Part shown: one piece after another, positions 1 through 6,536 of the stretch | How the letters are laid out: each line of letters starts with the position of its first letter | Numbering within the stretch: position 1 is the stretch's first letter | Source of the DNA: a bacterium | Lineage (GTDB): Bacteria; Armatimonadota; Chthonomonadetes; Chthonomonadales; Chthonomonadaceae | Assembly (NCBI GenBank): GCA_021805405.1 | Contig: JAJZFK010000306.1 | Span: 1 to 7,934, forward strand | DNA length: 7,934 bases | Direction: 5' to 3' | Made by a program: the position numbers and the translations under genes | Notes under the pieces: generated by a model | What the model was told of the DNA's origin: nothing | What the model saw: the letters and a program-made list of their open reading frames with translations, nothing else | Database searches by the model: none

Positions 1-249
1 TGCATTGACAAACGGTGACGTGTCTACCTGCTACGACGGTTCGCAAACAGGGGGAATATGAATACAGCGGACCAGAAATAGGTGAATAAGCGGTAACACC
101 GAATAGCTAGTCGGCAATCGTATGAATTATGGCATGAGAAGAAATACCAATCGGTCTAACCTATGTGTCTTACCTAAGGAGACTATTGAGGCGATTAGGG
201 GAATCTTGAGACGAGTTTCGAACAATGTTAAATCGTGAGCATAATAGAA
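1..249. other. Left flank with no supportable gene
   Basis: I find no convincing gene here. The plus frame beginning at base 2 is open from the window edge to a TGA at 59-61 (19 codons) and could be the tail of a gene outside the window, but nothing in it is recognisable. A 38-codon frame from ATG 122 to TGA 236-238 has no Shine-Dalgarno site. No clear intrinsic terminator for the tRNA at 250-321 is visible on the minus strand below 250. The stretch is best read as intergenic. Confidence 0.5.
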
Positions 250-321
250 TTGGCGGTACTGGATTTGAACCAGTGACCTCTTCCGTGTCAAGGAAGCGCT
301 CTACCCCTGAGCCAACCGCCA
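250..321 (-). tRNA. tRNA-Val (anticodon GAC)
   Basis: Read on the minus strand, this folds as a full 72-nt cloverleaf. It has a 7-bp acceptor stem (TGGCGGT with ACCGCCA), U8, a D arm GCTC/GAGC with a 7-nt loop, an anticodon stem CTTCC/GGAAG around loop TTGACAC, a 5-nt variable region, and a T arm ACTGG/CCAGT with loop TTCAAAT. The anticodon is GAC, which decodes the valine codons GUC and GUU. The discriminator base is A (position 250), as expected for tRNA-Val. The next bases are TTC, so the CCA end is not encoded and must be added by the CCA-adding enzyme. The first pair is U1-A72, less usual than G1-C72. The gene stands alone, convergent with nothing and downstream of the chemoreceptor on the same strand. 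Confidence 0.95.
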
Positions 322-335
322 TCGTACCACAGGTT

Positions 336-364
336 ATTATACTCTTGTGGCAATTACCTGTCAA
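336..364 (-). promoter_or_regulatory. Consensus sigma70-type promoter of the tRNA-Val gene
   Basis: On the minus strand there is a perfect -35 box TTGACA (364-359), a 17-bp spacer, and a perfect -10 box TATAAT (341-336). Transcription should begin around 329, about 8 nt before the first base of the tRNA at 321. Both hexamers and the spacer match the ideal for the housekeeping sigma factor, as expected for a stable RNA gene. It shows that the tRNA does not depend on read-through from the chemoreceptor gene. Confidence 0.9.
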
Positions 365-386
365 GAAAGCGGGCGGTAATCAGGAG

Positions 387-418
387 CGAGGAGGGCACGG
401 TGTGTTGCGCCCTCCTCG
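387..418 (-). terminator. GC-rich hairpin after the chemoreceptor gene
   Basis: A perfect 10-bp inverted repeat, CGAGGAGGGC (387-396) and GCCCTCCTCG (409-418), flanks a 12-nt loop. It starts 14 nt past the stop codon of the minus-strand chemoreceptor and lies just before the tRNA promoter. Its placement suggests that it ends the chemoreceptor transcript. No T-run follows on the minus strand, so it is not a textbook intrinsic terminator. It may instead assist factor-dependent termination or protect the 3' end of the mRNA. Confidence 0.5.
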
Positions 419-432
419 TGGTACCGTGTTCG

Positions 433-2967
433 TCAGGCCGCCCTCCGGTTATCCGAACGTCGCTCACGGCGATCTTTTGGTACAGTGCCTTCAGCGTTGG
501 TGGGCACTGGGGCCTGCTTGAACGGCTCTAGCAGTGCGGTTACCCGGTGCGCACCATTCTTCATAACTTCCCCTTCGGCGCTCACCATTTGGATGATGCC
601 GTTCAAGGTAGTAATGGCGTCCGAAACCTGCTGAGCGTTGCGCGACACGTCTGCAGCAGAGGCGCTAATCTCCTGTGCAACGGCCGCGGTCTCTTCACTG
701 GTAGCTGCTGCAGAGGTTACTGCGCCCTGCACACGTTCGGCCTGCCCTGTCATCTTATCAGCAGAAGAGGCGCTCTCCTTGGCTCCAACAAGAATAGAGT
801 CCACAGTAGAAAGCACAACGTCCGCAGAGGAGGTCATCTCTGTGGCCTGCGAGTGTACTTCCTTCACGCGAAGGGATACCATCTGAACACCTAACAGGAT
901 TTGCGATAGCGCCTGGCCAGCCTCACTGCTCAGTTTAGCACCCGACTCTACTTCCTGGCGGCTCGTTTCCATCGCGGCAATGGAGTGCGTTACCTCCTGT
1001 TGCACCCGACCAATTAACCCGCTAATCTCTGCCGTTGCCCTCGCTGCCCTTTCGGCCAGCTTTCGCACTTCATCAGCGACAACCGCAAAGCCCTTGCCAT
1101 GTTCACCGGCACGCGCTGCCTCAATAGCGGCGTTAAGCGCAAGCAGGTTGGTCTGTTCGGATATCTGGCTAATTGTCTCAACGATGCCGCCAATCTCTTT
1201 GCCTGTTTCACCAAGGCCCACAATGAGCCTGGAGGATGACAGCACCAGTTCACCAATGCGCTGCATGCTGGCGATAGTCTGCTCTACAGCCTTACCACCC
1301 GTAACGGCCACCTCCGCAGCGTTTTCCGACATCTGTGTCATCTCACCGGCAGCTTGCGCAACCTTGCGGATTGTGCTGGATGTCTGGCTGACATTTTGTT
1401 GAGCCTGCTCTGCCTCCACACTCTGCTGCCTGGTTATGTCACGCAGTCGGTGAATAATCTGCACTAGCTCGTGCATCGCTTCGGAAGCCTGTGTAACCGA
1501 GCGAGCCTGCTGGTCACTTGCCTGCGCCATCTCGCGGCTGCCCCTCGCGGTTACATCCGCGCTTACAGTTACTCGTCCTATGGCATCAGCAATACTGCGC
1601 GCCTCAACATCCGATGCGGCACTGTGTTGCGAGAGGTTGCTAGAAGAACGCGCGACGTCATCAATGTTCGTAGAGAACCCATCAATGAGCAGGCGTAAGT
1701 TAGTTAGCATCCGGTTAAATTGCATGCCAATGATATCCTGGTCATCGCGTACGGCTACATCCACCTGCAGGTTGCCGTCTGCAATACTTCCAGCCGCATC
1801 CGCTACGCTACGCAAGTTAGCAGCATTTTCTGCCATTGCCGTAAGTTCAGTTCGTGCAAGTGCACCCACCTCATCGCGCATTGTAATATTAACTGTACCT
1901 TGAAATGTACCACCCGCTATCTCCCTGGCTGTCTTCAAAACAAGGGTAATACCGCCTACGCTAGAGAGGTAGAAGCCAATAAAGCAGTATGCTGCAAGAG
2001 CGACGAATAATCCTACGGCGAGGTTGACCCCGTTTCTGCGGGCAGTGAATCCACTAATACGTTGGGCCAGCAGGCCATTCAGCTCGGCTATGGCGGCGTC
2101 ACGGTAGGCGTAGCCCGCTGTCAATGCACTTTCAGAGCTTTGGTTAGCGGCAGTAAATGTATCCGCTGTGTATGAAGCCGTTGCAAGTTGCTTGAGTAGT
2201 TTTGAGGTATCAGCAGCCTTGCTCGCAAAATCGTTAGCCGTGGCAGATAGCCGGGAGTTGACAGCCGGGTTACTTTTCGCAGCCATTTGCAAATCTGATT
2301 GAAGCGTAGAAACCGGAAGGTCAAACTGCCCCATTAGCACTGCCAGGCTTGTCTTCTGCCCGCTTCCAAGGTGGTGTGTACGCTCGGCAGTGGCTGTCTG
2401 TTGCGCGGCTTGTGCCAGGTTTACATCCGCCTGAGGCAGCTGCGTGAGTACGCTATCCATTACATAGTAGCTGTCAATTTGAGGATCGAGAACGAGGTTG
2501 GAGTTATTGCCTACCGTGGTGGAGAACGCTAGTAAGTCGTTGAGAAACTTGTTGTACGCAGCATTATTAAGAGTATCCGTTTGACTGTTGCCCACCTTCA
2601 AGTTCGTCCATTCAGCTTTAATAGATGACCATGCTGCCGAGGTCTTCAGCTGAACGCCGTACTTTTGATCTACTGCATCTACCTCGGAGATGGCCTGATT
2701 AACTCCGCTGGTATTAGCGGGGCCTGCCTCCGGTGCCGTGGTGGATGAGATTATTGCCTGCTGAAGTAGGTGTGTAAGCGGTATTTCATACGCAACACCC
2801 TTACGCTCCTTTTGCGCAAACATAATGCCGGTGTTTATCTCGCCTTCGAAATAGTTAGCGACAATGCCCAGCGGCACAAGAAAAAGGATTCCAATTAGCG
2901 CCATCTTCAATGGATAGCGAAGTCTGTTCATCAGCGAAACAGCAGGCAGGAATATCCTCGTAATCAT
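433..2967 (-). CDS. Methyl-accepting chemotaxis protein (transmembrane chemoreceptor)
   Basis: The protein has 844 residues. The order is: short cytoplasmic N-terminus, membrane segment about 22-40, extracytoplasmic helical region of about 270 residues (41-312), membrane segment about 313-335, HAMP domain about 335-388, a second HAMP-like unit about 389-435, then a long coiled-coil signalling domain. The highly conserved receptor tip is clear at about 591-649 (EQTNLLALNAAIEAARAGE, then GKGFAVVADEVRKLAER), the region that binds CheA and CheW. A possible methylation segment lies near 756-775 (ATSEETAAVAQEI). The sensor region contains LDPQIDSYYVMD (160-171), a pattern often seen in all-helical receptor sensors; its ligand is unknown. 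The C-terminus is a basic tail (about 831-843) with no CheR/CheB-binding NWETF-type pentapeptide. The ATG at 2967 has a GAGGGAG Shine-Dalgarno site (2980-2974) 6 nt upstream. No che genes are nearby, so it is an orphan receptor locus. Confidence 0.95.
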   Translation of the reverse strand: MITRIFLPAVSLMNRLRYPLKMALIGILFLVPLGIVANYFEGEINTGIMFAQKERKGVAYEIPLTHLLQQAIISSTTAPEAGPANTSGVNQAISEVDAVDQKYGVQLKTSAAWSSIKAEWTNLKVGNSQTDTLNNAAYNKFLNDLLAFSTTVGNNSNLVLDPQIDSYYVMDSVLTQLPQADVNLAQAAQQTATAERTHHLGSGQKTSLAVLMGQFDLPVSTLQSDLQMAAKSNPAVNSRLSATANDFASKAADTSKLLKQLATASYTADTFTAANQSSESALTAGYAYRDAAIAELNGLLAQRISGFTARRNGVNLAVGLFVALAAYCFIGFYLSSVGGITLVLKTAREIAGGTFQGTVNITMRDEVGALARTELTAMAENAANLRSVADAAGSIADGNLQVDVAVRDDQDIIGMQFNRMLTNLRLLIDGFSTNIDDVARSSSNLSQHSAASDVEARSIADAIGRVTVSADVTARGSREMAQASDQQARSVTQASEAMHELVQIIHRLRDITRQQSVEAEQAQQNVSQTSSTIRKVAQAAGEMTQMSENAAEVAVTGGKAVEQTIASMQRIGELVLSSSRLIVGLGETGKEIGGIVETISQISEQTNLLALNAAIEAARAGEHGKGFAVVADEVRKLAERAARATAEISGLIGRVQQEVTHSIAAMETSRQEVESGAKLSSEAGQALSQILLGVQMVSLRVKEVHSQATEMTSSADVVLSTVDSILVGAKESASSADKMTGQAERVQGAVTSAAATSEETAAVAQEISASAADVSRNAQQVSDAITTLNGIIQMVSAEGEVMKNGAHRVTALLEPFKQAPVPTNAEGTVPKDRRERRSDNRRAA

Positions 2968-3043
2968 GACTTTCTCCCTCTTAAGAGATGCACAGCGTAG
3001 TGAAGGTACTTAAACTGCCAACCAGGTACAACGTTTCTGTTCG

Positions 3044-3295
3044 TTGGTGAACACTACAGCCATATTTGGTCAAACGCACATACCGGCAATTATATTGGTT
3101 AATAATCGCTTTATCATTAGTGATTTAGCCTATAATCGTACAATTAAGAAGGTTACTAAAGATGACTTATTCACCTTTCTGAATGAACATCACAAAAACC
3201 CGCAATCGACCACCGAATGTCGCTTTGACAAAGCTAAGAAAATCCTGCCCAAGAAGCTCGGTCGGATTGGGGGCGGATCGCGAGGCAGTTTATAG
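3044..3295 (+). CDS. Small hypothetical ORF, possible remnant with a thioredoxin-fold-like segment
   Basis: This 83-codon frame starts with TTG and has no visible Shine-Dalgarno site. The frame is open further upstream to a stop at 3011-3013, so the true start, if any, is unclear. Its codons are AT-rich, unlike the neighbours. The segment around residues 9-25 (QTHIPAIILVNNRF) followed by KDDLFTFLNEHH resembles the part of DsbA-like proteins after the catalytic site: a cis-proline loop (xxPA), a beta strand ending VNGK/R, then a helix. No CxxC site precedes it, so it could not be a working oxidoreductase. The last 20 or so residues are basic and look like chance coding. It may be a decayed fragment of a transferred gene, a small unknown gene, or chance. 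The resemblance is my own pattern reading, not a search result. Confidence 0.25.
   Translation: MVNTTAIFGQTHIPAIILVNNRFIISDLAYNRTIKKVTKDDLFTFLNEHHKNPQSTTECRFDKAKKILPKKLGRIGGGSRGSL
3089..3094 (-). promoter_or_regulatory. Possible -10 box for the chemoreceptor gene
   Basis: The minus strand reads TATAAT here, about 120 bp before the chemoreceptor ATG at 2967. No good -35 hexamer lies 16-18 bp upstream of it; the best candidates match only a few positions. If used, it gives a leader of about 115 nt. In an AT-rich stretch such a match can arise by chance, so this is tentative. Confidence 0.25.
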
Positions 3296-3320
3296 AACCC
3301 GCTGATTAGGCGCGTACACT

Positions 3321-3350
3321 CTGCCGGCTGACCGCATCTGGCGGTATAAT
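3321..3350 (+). promoter_or_regulatory. Likely promoter of the hpnC-hpnD operon
   Basis: A perfect -10 hexamer TATAAT lies at 3345-3350, with a weak -35 candidate CTGCCG at 3321-3326 (18-bp spacer, three of six matches). The start of transcription would be near 3357, leaving a leader of about 41 nt before the hpnC ATG at 3398. The weak -35 suggests moderate or activator-aided expression. The -10 match and its distance are seen directly; its use is inferred. Confidence 0.5.
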
Positions 3351-3397
3351 AAGTACAAATTAGAAAAATTGCGACGCTTGCAGGTGCCGCGAGTGAA

Positions 3398-4306
3398 ATG
3401 ATCACCAGTTTATCACCAGAAATTGAGAACAAAATACCTCCTGCCTACCGGTGGCAGGGGGTAGCATCCCCCACAGAGGCTGCACAGTTTTGCGGCAAGC
3501 TAGCTACTTCGCACTACGAAAATTTTCTCGTCGCCACTGCCTTCTGCCCAAAGCCGCTAAGGCCGCACTTCTACAGTGTGTATGCATACTGCAGGATAAG
3601 TGATGACCTTGGCGACGAGATTGGAGATCCGGTTGCCTCACTTGCACTACTAGATTGGTGGGAGGGTGAGCTGGATGCCATGTATGCGGGTTCGCCTAGG
3701 CATCCTGTTTTCGTAGCCCTTCAATCAACAGTAAGGCAGTTTAGTATTCCTGCTCAGCCGTTTCGAGATCTGCTGGCAGCATTTCGGCAAGATCAGAGAA
3801 CTCTGCGGTACCACACCTACAACGAATTGCTTGGCTATTGCAAGAATTCGGCTAATCCCGTGGGTAGGCTGGTACTATACCTGGGCGGCTATAGCGACGA
3901 TGAACGGCAGGCGCTTTCGGATTACACGTGCACTGCTCTGCAGCTCGCCAACTTTTGGCAGGATGTATCCCGCGATATTTTAAAGGGGCGTATCTACATC
4001 CCCCTGGAGGATATGACCCGTTTTGAGGTTGCGGAGGAGGTTATAACCAGCCGCACGTTTTCACCGCAGTTTGCAAAGCTCATGAAATTTGAAGTTGAGC
4101 GCACCCGGGAACTCTTTGGCAAGGGTGAACCTCTTCTGGAAATGGTGGATCGAAGACTTCAGCTCGATCTGCAGATGTTTACAGCTGGCGGTACTGAGGT
4201 GCTGCGCAGGGTAGAGGCACAGGGGTACGATGTATTAACCAGTCGTCCATCCATTCCCAAAAGCAGGCAGTTAATCATGCTTGCAAAGCGGCTATTCCGG
4301 CTGTGA
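3398..4306 (+). CDS. hpnC: Hydroxysqualene synthase HpnC
   Basis: This 302-residue all-helical isoprenoid synthase has the usual length for the family. HpnC converts presqualene diphosphate, made by HpnD, into hydroxysqualene in the bacterial three-enzyme route to squalene. The two Mg-diphosphate-binding aspartate motifs are present: DDLGDE at 69-74 and QDVSRD at 188-193. The segment SANPVGRLVL at 151-160 is typical of HpnC rather than of phytoene synthase or HpnD, which carry a VAxxVG version there. RIYIPLED (198-205) after the second motif is also conserved. The ATG at 3398 is preceded by a poor Shine-Dalgarno site (AGGTG at 3382-3386), but the protein begins at the expected distance from the first conserved block (about residue 27). 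Its 3' end overlaps hpnD by four bases (GTGA), implying one mRNA and coupled translation. There is no signal peptide; the family acts at the cytoplasmic membrane face on lipid substrates. Confidence 0.92.
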   Translation: MITSLSPEIENKIPPAYRWQGVASPTEAAQFCGKLATSHYENFLVATAFCPKPLRPHFYSVYAYCRISDDLGDEIGDPVASLALLDWWEGELDAMYAGSPRHPVFVALQSTVRQFSIPAQPFRDLLAAFRQDQRTLRYHTYNELLGYCKNSANPVGRLVLYLGGYSDDERQALSDYTCTALQLANFWQDVSRDILKGRIYIPLEDMTRFEVAEEVITSRTFSPQFAKLMKFEVERTRELFGKGEPLLEMVDRRLQLDLQMFTAGGTEVLRRVEAQGYDVLTSRPSIPKSRQLIMLAKRLFRL

Positions 4307-5205
4307 GCGCATCCACCACAGGGATCAGCACATCCGGCCTTGCACTGCATGCTTCGTATGCGTACTGCGAAAAGTTGACCAAAGAGCAGGCTCGTAACTT
4401 CTACTTCTCGTTCATGACCCTCGATGCCGCGCGTAGGCTCTCGATGTGCGCTATCTACGCGTTTATGCGCATAAGCGATGACGTGAGCGATGAGGCAGGC
4501 GATGACCGCGAGCAGCGCATGGCTGCGTGGTCGGCAGAACTTAAGGATGCCCTAAGCGGTAACTTTAACGAGCGTCTGTTGTGGCCGGCGTTCTACCACA
4601 CAGTCACCACGTATTCTATACCGCATAAGTATTTCTTTGACCTGCTGGAAGGTACAGGTATGGATTTGGTGCGAACACGGTACGAAACGTGGAATGATCT
4701 TAGCAGGTATTGTTATCATGTTGCGAGCGTAGTAGGTTTTGTGTGTATCTACGTTTGGGGCTTTGACACGTCCGATGCGAATGTGTTGAAGTATGCGGAG
4801 TCGTGTGGGTTGGCTCTTCAGCTTACCAATATACTTCGGGATATTCGCGAAGACATTGAACGTGACCGCGTGTATCTGCCACAAGAGGACCTTCGCAGGT
4901 TTGGAGTAACCGAGGAGATGCTAACTGCAGGCACATGCACCAGTAATTTCACCGCGCTCATGACGTTTGAAACCGATCGTGCCGAGGGATTGTATCGTGA
5001 AGCATGGAAACTGGTACCGTTGATTAGTACGAGCGGCCGACCAACACTACGAATCATGATACGAATTTACTACGGAATTCTTGTAGCCATAAAGAAAAAC
5101 CAGTTTGACGTATTCAGGCAGAGAGCACGGGTTGGAACTCCGGTAAAACTGGGTATAGTGGCTGGTGAATGGATTCGTGCGCGTCTCGGAATTCTGGGCA
5201 GGTAG
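4303..5205 (+). CDS. hpnD: Presqualene diphosphate synthase HpnD
   Basis: This 300-residue squalene/phytoene synthase-family protein is a distant paralogue of the preceding gene. HpnD joins two farnesyl diphosphates head to head into presqualene diphosphate, the substrate of HpnC. The first aspartate motif is DDVSDE (59-64) and the second is DIRED within ILRDIREDIERDRVYLP (177-193). The substrate-site block RNFYFSFMTL lies at 31-40, and YCYHVASVVG at 136-145 is the form shared by HpnD and phytoene synthases. Alone, the sequence could be taken for phytoene synthase (crtB); the direct coupling to hpnC argues for HpnD. The start is GTG at 4303, inside the hpnC stop (GTGA). There is no good Shine-Dalgarno site and no later Met until residue 38, which lies past the start of the conserved region, so coupled re-initiation is the likely mode. 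No hpnE (hydroxysqualene dehydrogenase) follows. Confidence 0.88.
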   Translation: MSASTTGISTSGLALHASYAYCEKLTKEQARNFYFSFMTLDAARRLSMCAIYAFMRISDDVSDEAGDDREQRMAAWSAELKDALSGNFNERLLWPAFYHTVTTYSIPHKYFFDLLEGTGMDLVRTRYETWNDLSRYCYHVASVVGFVCIYVWGFDTSDANVLKYAESCGLALQLTNILRDIREDIERDRVYLPQEDLRRFGVTEEMLTAGTCTSNFTALMTFETDRAEGLYREAWKLVPLISTSGRPTLRIMIRIYYGILVAIKKNQFDVFRQRARVGTPVKLGIVAGEWIRARLGILGR

Positions 5206-5208
5206 CGC

Positions 5209-5595
5209 TTGAACTCCGGGCCAAAGCGGGCATCGGCTGGCTGCCTGGTGGTACTGCTTGTGGCATGGCTCGCCTGTCTCCCGTTGCGCGTGCCTGCTGC
5301 AATGGCCGTTGTAGAGCTGGGCGGAGGTCTTTGTGGTGGCCTGTTTGGGTTTTGCATCGCAATGGTAACGAGGACGCGCAAACCCGTATTTATCTACTTT
5401 TGGTTGGGCCTGGCAGCGCTGACATTATGGCCGGTATATGCAGGCTGGCCCTATGCTAACCCCGCTGCCATAACCGTGTGGCCAGGTGGCTCAACACTGT
5501 TTTATAGCGCATTCGATGTTATGAGGCCGGGTGCGTTTATGGTAGCCCTGGTGCCGCCATTTGCACTGCTTGGTCAGCATGGTCCCGATACGTAA
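5209..5595 (+). CDS. Small multi-pass membrane protein, unknown function
   Basis: I do not recognise this 128-residue protein. It is very hydrophobic, with probable membrane segments at about 12-30, 34-53, 59-79 and 106-122. A basic patch, TRTRKP (54-59), sits between segments two and three, and a more polar stretch with PYANPAAITVWPGG (81-94) sits between three and four. No catalytic motif is visible. It starts with TTG only 3 bp after the hpnD stop, with GGGCAGG (5196-5202) as a moderate Shine-Dalgarno site inside the hpnD 3' end. The first internal ATG (residue 32) would remove the first membrane segment, so I prefer the TTG. Its tight placement says that it is transcribed with hpnC-hpnD. 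A role in lipid or membrane handling is only a guess from position. Confidence 0.75.
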   Translation: MNSGPKRASAGCLVVLLVAWLACLPLRVPAAMAVVELGGGLCGGLFGFCIAMVTRTRKPVFIYFWLGLAALTLWPVYAGWPYANPAAITVWPGGSTLFYSAFDVMRPGAFMVALVPPFALLGQHGPDT

Positions 5596-5645
5596 TCGAC
5601 ATCATGTTGGAATATTAAGTAAGGGCCGGTGACAATTTTACCTGC

Positions 5646-5651
5646 AAGGAG
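5646..5651 (+). promoter_or_regulatory. Shine-Dalgarno site fixing a TTG start
   Basis: AAGGAG lies 6 nt before TTG 5658-5660. This ideal motif and spacing decide the start of the intramembrane protease gene at a TTG codon, since no ATG or GTG is suitably placed after it. Confidence 0.85.
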
Positions 5652-5657
5652 CTACTG

Positions 5658-6536
5658 TTGGAAGAAAATGACGTTACGGCCACGATACCGGTGGATGTTT
5701 ACACCACAAGTTCACAACTGAGTGACCCACCCCGGGCAGAAGAACAACAGGCACCCAAAAAGCGTCGTCGTCTCAACATCGGTTTGCGTGAAATTATCTT
5801 CTTACTTCTCATAACGGGAGTGGTGGTTGGCTCAGGAAGTTCGTCGTCCTCGATATTCGGACACTACAAAAAGTGGATATGGCATTTCGTGGAGTTTGGC
5901 TGGATCGCCTATATCGTTGTAAACCTGGTGCGTGATATCACTAGTGGTACGCTTAAGCAGTACTGGCACTACTACCGTAAGATCACCCCAGTCATCCTCC
6001 TGCAGAGCACTGGTATGATATTTGTTGTCCTCACGGTAGCCGTAGTTCTCTACAAGACCATGCCCTTTCTAGACAGGTCCTGGATCTATGTTCTGCAACC
6101 GAAATACCATGTAGTTAAGGTGCACCAACTGAATGCCACGGGCCATGCAACAACAGTTTATCGCAAGGTCGCAACCAAATCCCAGGCAACCAACGTCATT
6201 ACACTACCGTTTAAATACGGCTTTGTGGGTCTGGTTTTTGGCATTGGACTTCTAATGGTCCTTCCTCTGTTTGCCTTTGAAGAGGAGATGATGTTTAGAA
6301 ACGGTACGCGCGACTGGAAACACGGCAGAAGGCGTAGTCTTGCGTTCGGCCTCATGCACTGTGTAGTGGGAGTGCCAATCTTTGTAGGGCTAGCACTGGG
6401 CGTGGGAGGCATGTGGTTTACCTACCAGTATTTTAAGGGTGGAGTAGAGCGCAGTACAACTTACCATCTTGCCTACAATGCCACGATTTTTGTTACCTTT
6501 ATGTGCTACCTTACCTTCACACTGTTTCATCATTAA
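5658..6536 (+). CDS. CPBP (CaaX-protease/Rce1-like) family intramembrane protease
   Basis: The protein has 292 residues. After a polar N-terminus of about 43 residues with a basic run (KKRRR, 34-38), hydrophobic segments lie at about 45-60, 73-92, 112-132, 184-206, 227-245 and 268-288, with a short one near 247-258. A polar loop of about 50 residues separates the third and fourth. The C-terminal half carries all three motifs of the CPBP family of glutamic intramembrane proteases: EExxxR as EEMMFR (209-214), FxxxH as FGLMH (230-234) and HxxxN as HLAYN (270-274). Glu and His residues of these motifs activate water in the Rce1 enzymes; bacterial members include bacteriocin-immunity and maturation proteins, and many have unknown targets. 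All key residues are intact, so it is probably active; its substrate is unknown. The TTG start is supported by a strong Shine-Dalgarno site. It lies 62 bp after the preceding gene and converges on the next. The motif match is seen directly; protease activity is inferred. Confidence 0.82.
   Translation: MEENDVTATIPVDVYTTSSQLSDPPRAEEQQAPKKRRRLNIGLREIIFLLLITGVVVGSGSSSSSIFGHYKKWIWHFVEFGWIAYIVVNLVRDITSGTLKQYWHYYRKITPVILLQSTGMIFVVLTVAVVLYKTMPFLDRSWIYVLQPKYHVVKVHQLNATGHATTVYRKVATKSQATNVITLPFKYGFVGLVFGIGLLMVLPLFAFEEEMMFRNGTRDWKHGRRRSLAFGLMHCVVGVPIFVGLALGVGGMWFTYQYFKGGVERSTTYHLAYNATIFVTFMCYLTFTLFHH

Larger units (their letters stand above)
2968..3397. other. Divergent spacer between chemoreceptor and hpnC
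   Basis: This 430-bp region separates two divergent transcription units. Its middle (about 3060-3200) is clearly richer in A and T than the surrounding genes. It contains three TATAAT matches: one on the minus strand (3094-3089) and two on the plus strand (3131-3136 and 3345-3350). The Shine-Dalgarno site of the chemoreceptor is at 2980-2974. An 83-codon ORF (3044-3295) covers most of it and is listed separately with low confidence. I see no operator palindrome or riboswitch fold that I can support. Confidence 0.6.

Noticed and set aside
5..10. TTGACA near the left edge as a -35 box
   Set aside because: No -10-like hexamer at 16-18 bp downstream.
47..81. Seven-codon mini-ORF (ATG at 58) behind a purine-rich AGGGGG
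   Set aside because: Too short to support as a leader peptide, with no attenuator-like hairpin or downstream plus-strand gene to regulate.
122..238. 38-codon ORF ending in a helix-like ETIEAIRGILRRV stretch
   Set aside because: No Shine-Dalgarno site and no recognisable family; a frame of this length is expected by chance.
170..364. 64-codon minus-strand ORF
   Set aside because: It runs through the tRNA-Val gene and its promoter; the cloverleaf explains the sequence fully.
225..521. 98-codon plus-strand ORF
   Set aside because: It lies antisense to the tRNA, its promoter, the hairpin and the chemoreceptor end; no motif supports it.
980..1402. 140-codon plus-strand ORF
   Set aside because: It mirrors the highly conserved signalling domain of the chemoreceptor on the other strand; its Ser/Ala-rich composition is typical of an antisense shadow.
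3225..3230. TTGACA in the divergent spacer as a -35 box
   Set aside because: The sequence 16-18 bp downstream is GC-rich with no -10-like hexamer.
3190..3432. 80-codon minus-strand ORF with a signal-peptide-like hydrophobic N-terminus
   Set aside because: It is antisense to the start of hpnC and to its likely promoter, has no Shine-Dalgarno support, and the hydrophobic run is probably chance.
4303..5205. Phytoene synthase (carotenoid pathway) as the identity of the second synthase
   Set aside because: Motifs alone do not exclude it, but the four-base overlap with a clear HpnC and the absence of crtI-like genes favour HpnD.
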